Positions 45,311-57,074 of a stretch of DNA of 64,000 nucleotides are shown piece after piece (the stretch's first letter is position 1; each line of letters opens with the position of its first letter). The notes under the pieces are model-generated. The model searched no databases, was not told the origin of the DNA, and saw only the letters and a program-made list of their open reading frames with translations. Origin of the DNA: Tetradesmus obliquus (taxonomy: Eukaryota; Chlorophyta; Chlorophyceae; Sphaeropleales; Scenedesmaceae); NCBI GenBank assembly GCA_030272155.1, contig CP126207.1, positions 2,294,001-2,358,000 on the forward strand, read 5' to 3'. Both the position numbers and the translations under genes were made by a program.

Positions 45311-47559
45311 TCACATCTGCATGTGCTGCACAATCATCGCGTGCATCTCTGCAAGCTGCCCAGCCATCTGCTGCAGCCTCCCCGGCAAATCAGCGGCCAC
45401 CGGCCCCGCCCCAAACCCTGCAAAACCCTGCGCGCCAGCCGCAAAACCCTGCGGCGCTGCAAAGCCCTGGGCAAACCCTGGTGCAAAGCCCTGCGCGGCA
45501 AAACCGCCAGGTGCGCCGGCCGCCAAACCCTGAGCGCCAGCACCATCAAACCCTGCTAAGCCCCATGCAGCCTCGCCAGCACCAGCAGCAGCAGCAAACG
45601 GCACGGCCTGCTGCAGCAGCTCGCTCTTCTGCTGCTGCACGCGCTGCTGCAGCCAGTTTTGGCGCAGCAGCAGCTGCTGCATCACCTGCTGCTGCTGCTG
45701 CAGGCGCTGCTGCTGCTCTGCCAGCCGTGAAGGTCGGCTGAGCTCGTCTTCAAGCATCTGCTGCAGCTGCTGCTCTGTGATGCTGCCGCTGCTGCTGATG
45801 TCGCTGCTGACGGGGCTTTCGAGTGGCTCCAAACCCTGCTGCTGCTGCTGCTGCAGGAGTGCAGCAGGTACGGCAAGCATTGCAGGGTGCTGCGGTGGCG
45901 GCATGATTAAAGGCTCCAGGTTGAGGCGCGCTGGCGGCATCAAAGGATGGCGTGCAGGCTCTACCGCTGCTGCTGCTGCTGGCAGTGGTGGCGGCATCAT
46001 AATCAAAGGATGGCCTGCAGGCTCTGCCGCTGCTGCTGGCGGTGGTGGCGGCATCAACATCACAGGCTCCAGGTTGAGGCGTCCTGCTGCTGCTGCTGCT
46101 GCTGCTGCTGACGCTGCTGCTGCTGCCGGCTGTGGTGGCTGCTGCAGGCCGCGGAGCTCAGGGAACTCGTTGGGGGGCCTCTGCTCATCATCTGCAAGAA
46201 TGGCCAGGATTGCTTCCCCGCAAGGACCCTGCATGCTGCTGTCCGAGCCTGACATGTGCTCAAACACCATGAGCGTCTGGTCAAAACCATTGATGGCTTC
46301 TCCCACACACTCGCTGCACGCACCGCAGGTGCCGCCGGCGCACACAGGCACAGCAGCAGCGCGCGGCACCTGCTCCTGCAGCAGCAGCTGCTGCTGCTGC
46401 ATGTGCTGCAGCTGGCGTGCATTCTCCAGGTGCTGCTGCTCACGCAGCTGCTGCTGCAGCACCAGGTGCTGGTGCTGCATGGCGGCATCGTTCTGCGGTG
46501 CTGCAGCAGGCCCTGCTGCTGCTGCTGCTGCTGGGTAAGGATCCACAGCGTGCTCTGGCTGAGCCTCCAATGGTAGACCAAGGTATGCATCCACCCCCAG
46601 CCCTGCTGCTTCTTCCTCCTCCTCTTGCAGCATTGCCTCCAGCCAGCCGTCTAGATCCTGCAGCTCCTGCTGCTGCTGCTGTAATGGCACCAGCCAGTTG
46701 TCGGCAGCAGGCAGCGCAGGCAGCGCGGCTGCCTCAGCTGCATTGTGCGGCAGCGCCAGCAGCAGCAGGCCCCTGGGGCCCTGCACTGCATCATCTGCAT
46801 CATCTGCAGCTTCTGCAGCATCTGCTGCTGGGACAGCATTCTCACCAGCAGAGGAAGCTGCAGGCGTCACTGCTGCTGCTGCTGCTGGCTCGTCATCACC
46901 CTGCTGCTGCTGCTGACCGCTGCTGGCGGGTTCTGGCTCTGCACCTGCAGCTGCAGCTGCAGCAGCAGCAGCGGCGGCAGCCCTGTTGCTGCGTGGCGCG
47001 CGGGTGCTGCTGCGGCTGGCTGGGTGCTGCACTGTGAAGGGGACATCTGCCAGGCCCTGGCACTTGAGCAAGCTGTGCCTGCAGCTCCTGCAAAAAAAAC
47101 CATGGTTTGTAACAACATTAGTGACATGCTGGTAACTAGCGGGCATCAGCCAGACCAGGCATTGGCGCTTGAGCAGCTGTGCATGCAGCTCCTGCAAACA
47201 AAACAAAAACGAGATACCAGGCACATGCAACCATGTTATGCTAGGTGCTGCAGCAGCAGGTTGTGGTTGGCGGCTGCGCTGTGGCTGCCAGTGGACTGCT
47301 TCACCTGGCACGGCGCCGCCAACAAGACACATTCCACCCAAACAGCAGCATGTGAGCACATCTCTGTGTCTCTGCACTTTTGTCAGACACGCCTTGTCCA
47401 CATCGCGCTGCTGCTGCTACTGCTGCTGCTGCCAAGGCCTCTCACCTCTTGGTGCTTTCAAAGGCAATCAGTGGCTCCAGCTTGGCGCACTGGAAGCAGT
47501 AGCGCAGCGGCTCCCTGCTGCCCTCCACTGTCACTGCTGGCGTCTGCAGCAGAGAAGAC

Positions 47560-47591
<32 letters not shown>

Positions 47592-48472
47592 GACAAGCAC
47601 ATCAGCTTTAAGTGCCTTGCTTGGACAGCATATTGCAAGCAGCAGTGCTGTGGCTGGCTAAGGTGGCCTGCTGGCTCTTTGAATTCCGCTCAAGTGCAAT
47701 GGGAAGCGGGTGATCGCAGACTGCACAGCGCTGTAGCTAACTGTATACGCGGGTGAAGGCTGCAACAGCAATCCACCCTCGCCAATGCAAACAAGGAAGA
47801 CGATTTTGATAGGCAGGCCTAGCACATAGCCTGCATGCAAGGGCAGAGCCAGCTAGGGCTAGGCTTCTGCTGCTGTTCGTCTTTGCTGCCCACGCACCTT
47901 CATGCAGTCCGAAAAGATGCCTTTGCGTAAGCAGTAGGGCTTGTTGAACTGGGAGAGCTCGATGCCGCAGTTCACGACCTGCAAACACGCAGAGAGGCAG
48001 GCACATTCCACTCGTCGGTGCAGGACTTCTTACTAGTCATCAGACCACCGCCAGCATGCCGGATATTCGCTTATTTGGTCATGAAAACATTGTTGCAGCT
48101 TATTTATGTGTCGGCCGCAGCTATAGCCGTCCAACACGCACCATGCATCGGCTGCTCTTGGCCCTTCTGCGTTTGTTCCTTTTGCGCTTGGGCGGTGATC
48201 GTGCCGGCGCCGCTTCACTTTGACCATTTGATTCCATTGAGGCATCATCTGCGGCCGCCTTAGTGCCTGCAGTGGAGGGTAAGGGCGCAAGCGAAATACG
48301 TGGAACAGGCGTGAAGGTTACATGGACTACCTTGCCAGCAAGCAGCATCGAAACATCTTTCTTTCAGAATGCGTCGTCTGTCAGACGAGGAGTGTCTACC
48401 AGGGAGGATGTGGTCACTACCAGCAGGCAGTAGGTTAAGGTACATTCCGCGCTTTGAGTCCGTCCGAAGCAT
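45311..48472 (-). CDS. SBP-box transcription factor with Gln/Ala-rich tail
   Basis: Five exons fit in phase: 48331-48472, 48142-48266, 47898-47978, 47446-47543 and 45311-47087, giving 740 residues. The SBP domain spans about residues 88-158: CMVVNCGIELSQFNKPYC, then VTVEGSREPLRYCFQCAKL, then KRSCRHSLLK, assembled across three introns. A basic nuclear signal PPKRKRNKRRRAK lies just before it. SBP proteins bind GTAC-core promoter sites through two zinc pockets. Here the usual Cys and His of pocket 1 (VCxxH) are Phe111 and Cys114, with Cys105 replacing a His. The pocket 2 His is Glu139. The 590-residue tail has poly-Ala, poly-Gln and acidic patches typical of activation regions, and the motif VCAGGTCGACSECVG. 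An open stretch ending at GTGAGTT (48519-48610) may be a further 5' exon, but its phase does not fit. Confidence 0.78.
47046..47205 (-). repeat. Duplicated splice acceptor and exon start in the SBP gene
   Basis: TTTTTTGCAG then GAGCTGCAGGCACAGCTTGC (the true acceptor, exon start 47087) is repeated about 104 bp upstream in the gene as TTTGCAG then GAGCTGCATGCACAGCTGCT (potential exon start 47191), with a 1-base length difference. Splicing to the outer copy would read about 13 codons after KR and hit a stop. Confidence 0.65.
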
Positions 48473-51060
48473 TAAAAGTCATCAGCTTTTGTTGTTAACT
48501 TTCTAAAAACAACTCACAGGTGCTTAATGGCCGGTCAGAGTCTCCAGCAGCGTCAACATCGGGCAAGATACGGTCCATGCCAACGCCTGCTCCGGTGCCT
48601 TTCTTCCTGCCAGTAGCAGCCACTGGAACGCTTATTTGTGAACGCTAGTATACCATCGACGAGAGTGTGACGCCTCCACGATGCCACACGCAGTTCGATA
48701 CAATTGCCAACTATCCAGGTACAGGTTTGGCTTATCTAATGAGTTCAAGACTAGTAAGTGAAAGCTTTTGTGAGCCTGTGTGCAGCTGATCCCGCATAGA
48801 TCAGCGAGTCATCCAGAAAGGCGAATGTGACAAAACACAGTGTCACCCAGAGGCATACGAAACTAGTGGCAACATTAGGAACGCAAAACACATTTAAATC
48901 TAATGTTACGCAATTATAAACCACAGCAGCGCTCAATGGCAGCGAGCAAGCGAGCACTGGGCTCAGCCTTGCTGGGCAACGCTGGTGCATTACCTGCTTG
49001 CGGTGTGCAGTGCGGTGTTTGCGCTACTGTGACACCGAATGACACAAACACCGCTTTGAGCAGTCAATAACGGTGCATCGACGTGCTGCCTGGCATTGCA
49101 TCGTGCTACTAGCTCAGCTTGCAATTGTACTCGGGTCCCTCCGAGACAGGGCCTGTGCTTTGCGCTCCGTTGAATCCGCTCCCTGAAAAGACAGCGTAGG
49201 CACGTTCAACTTTCAACCAAACTAGGGTACCGGACACTCAGTAGGCTACAAAGCGCTACACTTACATTGGGTAAAGAAGGAAGGAGCAAGCTTGCAATTG
49301 CTCTCTCTCCTCTACCTATTCTCCTGGATGAGGACAGTGATCTCAAGCATGAACTGAGCTACAAATCTGAGATACTGCTGTTCAGCCTTGAATCAACACC
49401 GTGTTGCACCCATGCGCACCATGCGAACCAACTTGGCAAGGTGCTGTTCAACACAAATGTACACACTTGTACACTGTACATGTTCCAACACACATGTAAA
49501 ATGACGAATTCTAGACAAAGCCAGGATACCGAAGTACGCTGGTTCATGCACAGCTGCGCACCTTCAAGCAATGCTGAGCCAGAAGACCCCCGCCAAAGTC
49601 TCCTGGCACTCCAAGTGGGGCTGTTCATGTAGGCACGGCTGCCCGGCACCATAGCATCATGCGAAGTTCTCACCTGTAGGCACAGAGAAGGTTACAGGGC
49701 AGGGTCGTTAGGGGTCCATGGGCGGGACCACCTGTGACCCTTGCCCCCGGCCTTCACGTAGTCCTGGGTAGACCGTGGTGTAGGTTCCAGTCATGACTGG
49801 AAGTGTGTCATGATCATGACACTCGCGGGGAGATCGCAATAGCAGCAAAAAACAAAGCATTAGGCATTGTGTATCACAGATATCACATAGCAGTGTTGTA
49901 TATGGTGTGCAAGGCATGCAGGCAGCAGTGGGGGGACACATGTACACAATTGTACACCACACTGTGCAGGCTGAGTGTGCAGTGCACACTCGTGCACTTG
50001 ATTGATGAACGCCACCAGGAACAGCTAGGTGGGATGATATCCAGGATGAAACCTGGTAGTGTTTTGTCAAGGCTGGGCAAAAAAAGCAACCGGAATTGGC
50101 GGACTGGTGCTGGAGGTTTCGATCGCCGAAACAACAAAGGAAAGACTAGGTACATCTACTATCACCCTCATGAGCGGAGTAGCGGCTGGCTGGGCTAGTG
50201 CTGAGGCAGGGTTCAGTCCTGAGATGTATTGTAATGCATTGTATTGTAACTCTCTGCCAACAGCATTACCCCTGCCGCGGCGTTGGCAACTGCAGTGCAG
50301 CTGCCGTCCTGATCGCCATACTTGCTCGCACTACAGCTGCTGAGTTGCAGGCAGCAGACCTGCCTGGTACATCCTAAATGCTTTATGCAGCATCTGGGTT
50401 ACTCCACCAGTGCCGTTGGTTGATAAGCTATGCATGTGATAGCATGGTGGGCCCTAACTGTCGCATAGAACAGCATTAATTCTGCTGTCTTGTTATGTTT
50501 TGGTACATATATACATTAGAACAGCTTTTGTCAGCCAACCAATGGGTTTTATGGGGCAGAATCAATGGACTGAATCCGGGCATGTATATATTCTAGGACA
50601 GCTAGACAGAAGTGCTGTACATCTGTTTTTGTTACCAGGGGGGGTGCTGTACACTGTACTGGTGATGATCAGATCACCATGGATGCATGCATTTCTCTTG
50701 ATGTGCGCAACTTGACCTGCAGACCCTTCTCTTTCAGTGCTACACAAGCAACTGAACCAGCCTGGTGCAAACGGTTTGCATACTCCAATGCAACGGCGGC
50801 ACAATGCTTTCCTGCTGCCGTCGGTAGTATTTTGCTTTTGCCCAGGCTCACGTTCGTGTTCTCACGTGTATGGACAGCTACGGCTGCCGGCGTTACAAGC
50901 TTTTGATGTGCTTCGTTTCAACATGTGCGTCAGTCAAGACGCAGGCACAGGCGCATAACATGCTGCAAGGCAGGTTGTGCCATTTGTTGCTCAATTGTAA
51001 GAATGCCTCATTTTATTCTCTCTAGGCTGCTAGATGCAGTCACCTCAGTATGCACCACTG
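48473..51060. other. Intergenic, no gene recognised
   Basis: A possible 5' exon of the SBP gene lies at 48519-48610. A perfect palindrome GTGTCATGATCATGACAC lies at about 49805-49822. The frame 49803-50198 ends in a basic segment but shows no domain. TGTATTGTAA-type repeats occur near 50225. Confidence 0.5.
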
Positions 51061-52593
51061 CAGCTGTGGGTATGATGCACACTGCTGCTTCACACACACT
51101 AAGCGCTTCAAACTACAGCGGTGTGTATGACGCACACTGCTGCTTCACACACACTAAGCGCTTCAAACCACAGCGGTGGGTATGACGCACACTGCTGCTT
51201 CACACACACTAAGTGCTTCGTGGCCCAATGAACTTTGAGCCCTGCAGCAGTTCGGGACTGAGCTGTCGCGCAACAGTTGCACAGTTGCCATGAGCCTGGG
51301 ACTTCAGTGCTTAATCATCTGCTGCTTGTGATTCTACGTGGGGGCTAAGGCGGCGGGATGTGGCCGTTCCTGACCACCAGGAATATGATTTTCCGTCCAA
51401 GCTTGCGTGCTTACTAACCACAGCAATGGGTATGTTGCAGACTGCTGCTGTTCACACACTAAACGCTTCTACCTACAGCTGTGTGTAGCACTGGATTTGT
51501 TACTTTGTGACATTCGACGGCCACATCGTCTGCACACGCTTGACAGCGTTGCAACATACTTCCTTTCTCTTCTTCACACCTGCCAACTCACGGCATTTCA
51601 TAACCTGTAGCTGTAACTGTTACGCTGACTCAGCATAACACTGTTATAACAGCTGACCCTAGAAGCGCAGTGCCTCAGGCTGACTCTTTTATCACAGCAG
51701 GCGTACACACAGAAGCTGCAACACCTTTCCATCCTTACTCTGGCTGTGGTATATCACAAAGCTTCAGTGAAGTCTATCAGTCAGCGCTGTGTGTAGCCTA
51801 CACCTTCACCCCCTCCCAAAAGAGAAGACTGAGGCACAAGCAAGCCATCACAAGCCAACACCAGCACCAAACAACCGACAGGCAATGCAAGCAAAGCGTG
51901 CCAACACAAACAATCCCGAAACAAGCACAGAGCCACACCAACCAGGGACATGCAGATGCAGCACAGCGGTGGCAACAATCCGCACTCACATGAGCCAGTA
52001 ACCAAGCACCACTCAAAACAGCAGAAACTCGAACAAACACCCAACAGTGTTTCACTGCGAGTGTGCTGGCTATAGGCAAGCACCGAGCATGGCATGTGTT
52101 ACTCAGGGTTCTGCAACCACAGAGCAGTGCACAGCAACAGCAGAGCGCTGCAAATCACAGACTACATGTGTGTCTGATACAGACTGCTGCTTCACACACA
52201 CCGTAGGCTAAGCGATTCTTGGCAAGGTATCTGCGCGATGCTTGTAACACGCCACACTGGCGCTCGTTACAAGATGTCTGGCCCTGCTGTAACTGAAGCA
52301 AAACACATGATGGAATTAGTTTGGCGCGTGTTGATGAGTGGGGTTCATCCATTATACCTTAGTGGTGCCCCTGCACCTCGCATGGACATCTGACATGGAT
52401 ATCAGTGACGGCAGTGTTTTTGGCGTTTGAGTGAGCTGGTCTGCCATGCACGGGCACCAGACGGCTGCGTGCCCGTGTCAGGCTTGTGGGTGACCATCTG
52501 ATGTAAGTGATGCACGTTTTTATCTTGCTGTTGGTCTTTCTCTACGAGTGTTACTGTCATGACCGGGACCTGCACCGTGGTCTACTAGACTAC
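49758..52593. repeat. Pair of 39-bp inverted repeats 2.8 kb apart
   Basis: The left copy 49758-49796 (GTAGTCCTGGGTAGACCGTG ... CAGTCATGAC) is matched in inverted orientation by 52556-52593 (GTCATGACCGGGACCTGCAC ... AGACTAC), with about 80 percent identity. They could be ends of one element or two dispersed repeat copies. No target duplication or coding core was seen. Confidence 0.4.
51074..51220. repeat. 55-bp minisatellite, about 2.7 copies
   Basis: CACACTGCTGCTTCACACAC followed by ACTAAGCGCTTC repeats at 51074, 51129 and 51184. Diverged single copies occur at about 51425 and 52170. Confidence 0.85.
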
Positions 52594-52595
52594 CC
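51221..52595. other. Intergenic, no gene recognised
   Basis: Contains scattered diverged copies of the 55-bp repeat. No domain seen in any frame. Confidence 0.5.
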
Positions 52596-52760
52596 AGCTG
52601 GGTGCAGGATTTGCAGGACTTGCTCCTGCAGCCACCTGCGGACTTGCAGGACTTGCAGGACTTGCAGGACTTGCTCCTGCAGCCACCTGCGGAGCCATCT
52701 GCGACCCCTGCACACGGCCTTCAGGCCCTGCAGGTCCTGCAGGACCATGTGCAGGGGTCG
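52596..52760. repeat. Short tandem repeat GACTTGCAG / CTCCTGCAGCCACCTGCGGA
   Basis: A 9-bp unit GACTTGCAG and a 29-bp unit containing TTGCTCCTGCAGCCACCTGC alternate, giving Gln/Leu/Asp-type frames with no gene support. Confidence 0.75.
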
Positions 52761-54105
52761 CATGTGGCTCCCCGACTTGGGTGTGCCATTTGTTGACCGC
52801 AACACTCCGCTCCACAATTGATCGCACGCCATCGAACAGCCCCGCTTGTACCCTACGGTGAAACGGGGCGGGTAGGGGGCGTGGAGTTCAGGGGCGCCGC
52901 CTTTGGTCACACACACCCTCTCCAGCCTTAGTACCAGGCGCTGCAAGTGGCCTGGGTAGCCAGTGGCTACTAGCCACGCTAGTAGTACTAGCCACGTGAG
53001 TGCACTCAGTCACTCACTTTGTTGACACCGCTGCCCTGCATCCCCTGAAAAACCTCATATGAATTCTGGCTGTCCGGAAGTGTCTGGAATGCGATGTCCG
53101 GACACGGCAGAAGCCTGTCCAGACAAGGCGCCGCTGAGCAGGACTTGATGTCCAATGATGTAAGGACAATGCACGAGCCACAAACAGCGCCTAAACGCAG
53201 CCAAAGCTGCTTCAAAAGATATCATAAGCAAGCTTTTGTCAGCAGGCACAGCATAAGGACGAACAGGGCTGCCGCAACTGCATTCAACCCTCAGGGTGAC
53301 AGTGTCACAACATGTGACACAACTCAAACCTATCGACAGCTTCGCCCATGCATGAACTCTGAGTTCCTGACAGGAACCGAGAAAACGTCGCTATGGTGTG
53401 AACTTGCTTTTGACATCTTCATGACAGAACGCCATTGCGTCGCAGCTGTTAGCGACCAGCCACAGGCTGCAGACCGTTCGCGGCCTGTATATGCTCGGCT
53501 GCAAGCCTGGAGGACAATTACCTTACAATAACTGACTACATGGTTTGCGTAGATCTACGTGGGAAGCAGCATGCACCTCGAGGGCGTGCTACCAGGTGCC
53601 GCCAATGAGCTGCCACTGCAGCAACTGCACCCACTCAGTGACTGGGCAGCGTGGCACGTTGTGCCTGCAGTGGCTGCACCCCTGCACTGCACCAGCACCC
53701 GAGAAGAAGCCTACTTGGTTGAATATAGCATCACGTGAGGCGCTATCAAACCCTGGCTGGTCTGTTGTAGCAATAGGGAGCACAAAGAGCTCAGCTCGAA
53801 TTTCGAACGGTTCGGGCACACCAACACCACTGCTGCAGCTGCAAGCAGTAGCTCCAACAAGCAGCACCTGGAATGCCAGCAGATCTACTACTTGTTGCAG
53901 TCACAGCAAATCTTACGTTCACATTCCGACAGCCTTGTGTGGTGCACGTCCTACAGCCCTTGCCATTGCTGCTTTCATGCTGGACAACAGTGTCACAAGT
54001 AGTGTGGGCATGCATGCATGCATCTGCCTGCCTGCTTGCGGATCTGTCATGTGTGCCGCGCCTATGCAGGTGATCAATTCACCGTGAACTTCCAGCCCAC
54101 TGCAG
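52761..54105. other. Intergenic, no gene recognised
   Basis: Frames at 53094-53531 (plus) and 53545-54087 (plus) are open, but I see no domain and no convincing splice pattern. Confidence 0.4.
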
Positions 54106-54211
54106 CTGTCGTGTCAACACGCTGCTGGTCATGCTGGTCAACCACAAGCCCTATAAGCAAGATGCCGCCCAGAAAGTTGACATCACGCACCTGGCGTATG
54201 TGAGGCACAAG
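54106..54211 (+). CDS. Possible internal exon, unknown protein
   Basis: Bounded by CCCACTGCAG and AAG-GTGGGG, it reads RVNTLLVMLVNHKPYKQ then DAAQKVDITHLAYVRHK. A second stretch with protein-like composition (DVYNYVTAHVGTWSNRRRWR) follows in frame from about 54417 to 54569. The join between them is unresolved. I do not recognise the protein. Confidence 0.3.
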
Positions 54212-54728
54212 GTGGGGTTGGCTGGTTGCCAGATGATGCTGTGCTGCTATTTGCAGGTTTGGTGTTGCATGCATGCATGGGATGTGGTCCAAACAGCAGC
54301 TGCACTAAACTGGCAGTTCAGGCAAGAGGCATAGTGTGAGGTTGTCCGCGGTTGGACAGCTGCAGTGCACATCTTGTACTACAGGTATGATTATCGCTTG
54401 CTGTTGTGCTGACGGACCGATGTGTACAACTACGTGACAGCCCACGTGGGCACTTGGAGCAACAGGAGACGTTGGCGGGATCTCCTGGTCCAGCATTGCA
54501 GGAAGGTGCACCGCTATGCATTTACGTCGTTTTCTGAATCCAGGAGCCGCAAAAATTCGTCTTGACATTCGCGCCACCTGCCACAGGTGGCATTCACAAG
54601 CCGCCGCAGCGGGCAAGACGCCACAGGGGGCAAGCTGGAAAGCGCTTCCTCTTAATTGCACGGCTATCAACAAGGCGTGTGGACGTGCTTTTACTGTGTA
54701 AATTCGTCTTTTTACACACAATACCTTG

Positions 54729-54780
54729 CAGGTGCGCAGTTGTGCATTCAACATGCGTAAAACTGTCAGTGCATACCTTC
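54729..54780 (+). repeat. Dispersed repeat GGTGCGCAGTTGTGCATT
   Basis: This segment, including ATGCGTAAAACTGTCAGTGC, has diverged relatives at 61849, 61930 and 62048. The family is unnamed. It may be an exon-like fragment, since AG precedes each GTGCGCAG. Confidence 0.45.
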
Positions 54781-57023
54781 TGCGCAAATTTTTTTAGGTG
54801 CTGGCTAGGCATGCAGGTGCTGGCTAGGCATGTACACCATGGGCAGTTTATGCCCGCAATCCGCGAGGTTAATGAATGTGCAGAGCGTGGTGTTGTGGTT
54901 ATAACATTTGAAATGTATGTCACAATGTATGTCACAACTTGTCACTTGCCTTTCGCATGTTGCCCCTGTTTTGGCGTAAAAACAGCCTGATCACTTGGCC
55001 TTTTTTCGATAATTCGGGGCTACATGCATGTTCTCCGGTCTTTTTTTCAGGTCCCATGAATCTTGCAGATTAGGTGTCCAGGATGTTACATCATGAATAA
55101 CGCTGTGCAGAAGATGTGTGCTGCAACCATATGAGTTGTTAGCGCAATGCAGCAAACAGCCTGAACAATCAGCCAGTGTTGTCCATCAAACGTAGCCAAC
55201 ACTTGAATATCCGCACTACAACACCAACTGCAGTACAACACCACCAGTCCCAAAGCACCGCTAAATCTGACCCAGACGACGTTGCTGCCCAACACAACCA
55301 GCACTGGTAGGGCATATCATGATGCAAGCAGCAGGACGCTGCTGCTAGGGCACAGACCATCCACAATCACGTTGTGGTGTCACAAGCAGCTTTGGTGACA
55401 TAAGAGGCGCAAATGATGCAGGCGCACCCAGAGCCTTGACATCCTTGGCTAAGGCGCAAGCAGCTGCTGCTGCTGCTGCAGCAGCAGCAGAGATCGCGCC
55501 TAGCCCAACTGGTGGAGTTTTTGATTGTTCCTACGAGGTACTGACACGATATGGGTGCAGCTGCTGTCCCGCAAAAGAAGCCCGATACCGAGAACAGCAT
55601 GCCATAGGATGACACAGAATGGCACAGACCAACGTCAACAGGTCAGGCTGCCAGTCAGGCAGATGTTTCTGGTCAAACTGTTGCCCCCGGTCAAACTGCG
55701 CAACGCGCAGATGTTCTGGTCAAACTGTGGCACATGCAGCCAGGCAGGCACTGTGCTCAAACCACAGCCACACCTGCACCAAGAGCACAAAACCCAATGC
55801 CTCAGAGGCGCTGCAGCCTTTGACCAGGTTGGTATGAGTCTCTACCGTCCCGATCACGGTGCACCTCGATCACACCGGCAAGGTACCCTGCCAATCACTC
55901 CCGGCATGCAGGCCCAGCGCTATATCAGCCTCCTACCACAGCCGCAACCACAGACTCGGCCCTTCACGTACGCACCAACAGCAATGTCGCCAGCAAAGGC
56001 AGCTCATAGCACTCCAGCCTGTTCTATGCCTGCGCAAGCCCCAAACTTCGCAGACCAACACAAGATGTGCAAGAGTCCCTGTGTATCAAGGTCCTCATGA
56101 TCATGCCTGCAGCCGAACCTGCTTTGGTGTTTGCTGCAGGCACGCGTGCGGCAGCGCCCAACTGTAGCACACCTATTAGCAGGCTGTGGGCTCTGACGCG
56201 GTTGCAGCCCTGTTCAGAGAGCCATCCAGGTCTGGGGCCGCACACACAGGTGCCCCAGTACACACACCAAAGCAGCACATGCATTCGTTGCTGCAGCATT
56301 GCGCTGGGGTGCTAGCAGCAGCGCGGGGCATTCAGCTGCAGGTGCAGCACCCCTGTGCTGAGTAGAAATACCAAATGCATGCGCAGCAATGTGTCAACAC
56401 AGCCGGTACATGCAAGAACTGAAGGGACCCAGGCTGTGCATGTCTGGAAGCACTATAATAAAGGCACAGCACCAAGTGCGAAAGCAATTGCATACAACAA
56501 CGAGCACATGTGCACAACTGCAGCTGCTGCCATGCACTGTTTCAACAGTGCGGCGCTGCACTGTTGAAGGCGTCACAGCGCCAGCAACAGCCATTGTGCA
56601 CATGACTTCCTTCCACAAGCGGTGCTGAGCAGCAGCTGATCCAAGTGCCCACTAAAGTGTGTGCAAGTTGCAGCTGCTGGCAAGACAGCACGAGCTGAGC
56701 ATCACACTCATCTCACACCGGCACACATCTGTGTTGCTGCAGCACAGCATCGCTGGTAGTCAAGGAGGTTTGCAACAGACAGCAGCCTCAGCTAACAGCA
56801 TCTCCCATGCACAATGACACTACACACTAACCTAGAGGAAGCACACATGCACCTACATCAGCCCCATGCACATCCATGCAATGCCGCCGGCAGCGCTCAG
56901 GCGCTGTTGTAAGGTGGCTGCCAACAGCAGGCCTCACACTTGCAGGTTTATCACTGCAGCGTTGAGCCTGAGCCAGCACACAGTCGCAGTGGCTGGCCAG
57001 CAGTCCACGTACATGAGTGGATA
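54781..57023. other. Intergenic, no gene recognised
   Basis: A (CTG)n/(CAG)n perfect palindrome at about 55463-55488 can fold into a hairpin. No supported gene. Confidence 0.5.
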
Positions 57024-57074
57024 AGGATTGGGGTTCCCATTCCTTGTTAAGTAACATAACACAATGTAACGTAT
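57024..57074 (+). mobile_element. Diverged copy of the hairpin-TGTAA tail
   Basis: GGGGTTCCCATTCCTTGTTA followed by AGTAACATAACACAATGTAAC resembles the tails at 25385 and 25956, with a degraded hairpin. An old member of the same family. Confidence 0.35.

Noticed and set aside
49803-50198. 131-codon plus-strand frame
   Set aside because: No recognisable domain and no splice support. It starts inside a palindrome.
53589-53867. Possible formaldehyde-activating-enzyme-like (CHCSNC) domain at 53.6 kb
   Set aside because: Only the CxCxxC string fits. The following residues do not match the family, and an opposite-strand frame is equally plausible.
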